From Methanosarcinaceae archaeon UBA470 (GTDB taxonomy: Archaea; Halobacteriota; Methanosarcinia; Methanosarcinales; Methanosarcinaceae): DNA of 30,903 bases. The position numbers were made by a program, and so were the translations under genes. The stretch covers positions 955 through 31,857 of the forward strand of contig DAKU01000082.1 in the NCBI GenBank assembly GCA_002508425.1. The letters run 5' to 3'. The notes beneath the pieces were generated by a model, which was not told the origin of the DNA, did not search any database, and saw only the letters and a program-made list of their open reading frames with translations. Shown here in pieces: positions 30,333 to 30,903 of the stretch (positions within the stretch are counted from its first letter, which is position 1; each line of letters starts with the position of its first letter).

Positions 30333-30903
30333 TTGAAATCTGGTGAAGTAAATGGCACTTCTGGGGAAAACCTGGATATAAGGAATTCATTTAAAATAAA
30401 TCCAAGTGGCAGAGTGGGATTCCTAAATATTATAGATAAAATTGACCTAAGTGATGAGTTAAAAGCCTATCATAATCATCTTGAAAATCTGGTCCTTGAA
30501 CGCACTGAAGAACTCCGGTCGATCAATGAGCAGTTGCAGAAAGAGATCTCAAAAAGGAAGCGCGTGGAAGAACTTTTGAGACGTGAAAAGGAAAGATTAC
30601 GCAACTACATCGACGTTGTTGGGATTATGATCCTTGTACTTGATATGGATGGAAGCGTATCTCTCATTAACCGAAAAGGGGCTGAACTTCTTGGTTATGA
30701 TGAGGATGAGATAATAGGCAAAGAGTGGTTATCAAGTTTTATTCCTGAAGAGGAGCAAGATAAAGTAAAGAATACCTTTTCAAATTTTCTTAAAGGGGAT
30801 TTTAGAACAAATCTTGAAAACTCCATACTCACACGGTTTGGTAAGAAGAAGCTAATCTCATGGACCAATGTGCCTCTTCTGGGCGAGCAAGGTTGTGTAA
30901 TAG
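30333..30903 (+). CDS. PAS-domain sensor protein, probably histidine kinase (5' part)
   Basis: The first 190 residues of a soluble signalling protein; no stop before the window ends. It starts at TTG 30333, six bases after AGGGGG; no ATG is in frame nearby. Residues about 45-90 form a coiled coil (LENLVLERTEELRSINEQL, EISKRKRVEELLRREKERL) and 92-190 a PAS domain (ILVLDMDGSVSLINRKGAEL, LGYDEDEIIGKEW). No membrane segment is seen, so it senses something in the cytoplasm. The layout is that of methanogen PAS-histidine kinases; the kinase part lies outside the window. Confidence 0.8.
   Translation, partial: MKSGEVNGTSGENLDIRNSFKINPSGRVGFLNIIDKIDLSDELKAYHNHLENLVLERTEELRSINEQLQKEISKRKRVEELLRREKERLRNYIDVVGIMILVLDMDGSVSLINRKGAELLGYDEDEIIGKEWLSSFIPEEEQDKVKNTFSNFLKGDFRTNLENSILTRFGKKKLISWTNVPLLGEQGCVI

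Noticed and set aside
1..30903. tRNA genes, rRNA genes or a CRISPR array
   Set aside because: No T-loop consensus, rRNA block or regularly spaced repeat was seen on either strand; a tRNA attachment site for the island is therefore not supported.

Overview
The window looks like a methylotrophic methanogenic archaeon of the Methanosarcinaceae; the genus cannot be fixed from sequence alone. The evidence is archaeal promoters (TATA boxes about 25 bases before leaderless or nearly leaderless genes), GGTG/GGAGG ribosome binding sites, the aspartate dehydrogenase route to NAD (nadX instead of nadB), a PPC-domain protein, a soluble PAS sensor protein and methanogen-type tyrosine recombinases.

Layout. 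(1) 1-1431, minus strand: nadX followed by nadA (nadA runs off the left edge). (2) About 1500-25750: a 24 kb accessory island lying between nadX and nadC, so that the three NAD genes now sit at its two edges. (3) About 25785-30903: core genes, namely nadC, a PPC-domain gene, a winged-helix regulator divergent from enolase, a LysE-type exporter, a short pyrophosphatase-like gene and the start of a PAS sensor gene.

The island is a mosaic. Its left part has a large tyrosine recombinase (GTG start, directly behind a TATA box that is repeated before nadC), a HEPN-like protein, a CxxC mini-protein and a winged-helix protein. The middle holds a seven-gene, mostly overlapping type I restriction-modification operon: hsdM, hsdS, a PD-(D/E)xK nuclease, a DUF3644/HEPN protein, a small BamHI-like ExE nuclease candidate, a GIY-YIG/DUF4357 protein and hsdR. 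Behind hsdR is a scar zone: a truncated IS21 istB with its right end, an AT-rich gene for a 500-residue membrane-anchored protein of unknown function, a decayed IS1-type transposase, and a second, diverged copy of the last 340 bases of hsdR. Next comes a replication-like module: a ribbon-helix-helix protein, repeats resembling iterons, an 868-residue helicase fused to a primase-like domain, and a second CxxC mini-protein.

The right part of the island (22.2-25.6 kb) is a different kind of module: a catalytic-domain-only tyrosine recombinase that converges, two bases apart, on a membrane protein gene. A second copy of the arrangement follows, in which only the 3' end of the recombinase survives, and then a third paralog of the membrane protein. 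A 19-base exact repeat (23549-23567 and 25551-25569), lying in the recombinase coding sequence in the first copy, flanks 2 kb of this cluster.

The observations most worth following are the helicase/primase-like fusion with non-canonical key residues, the repeated recombinase plus LFYxPL membrane protein module, the accessory nucleases inside the type I operon, and the insertion between the NAD genes.
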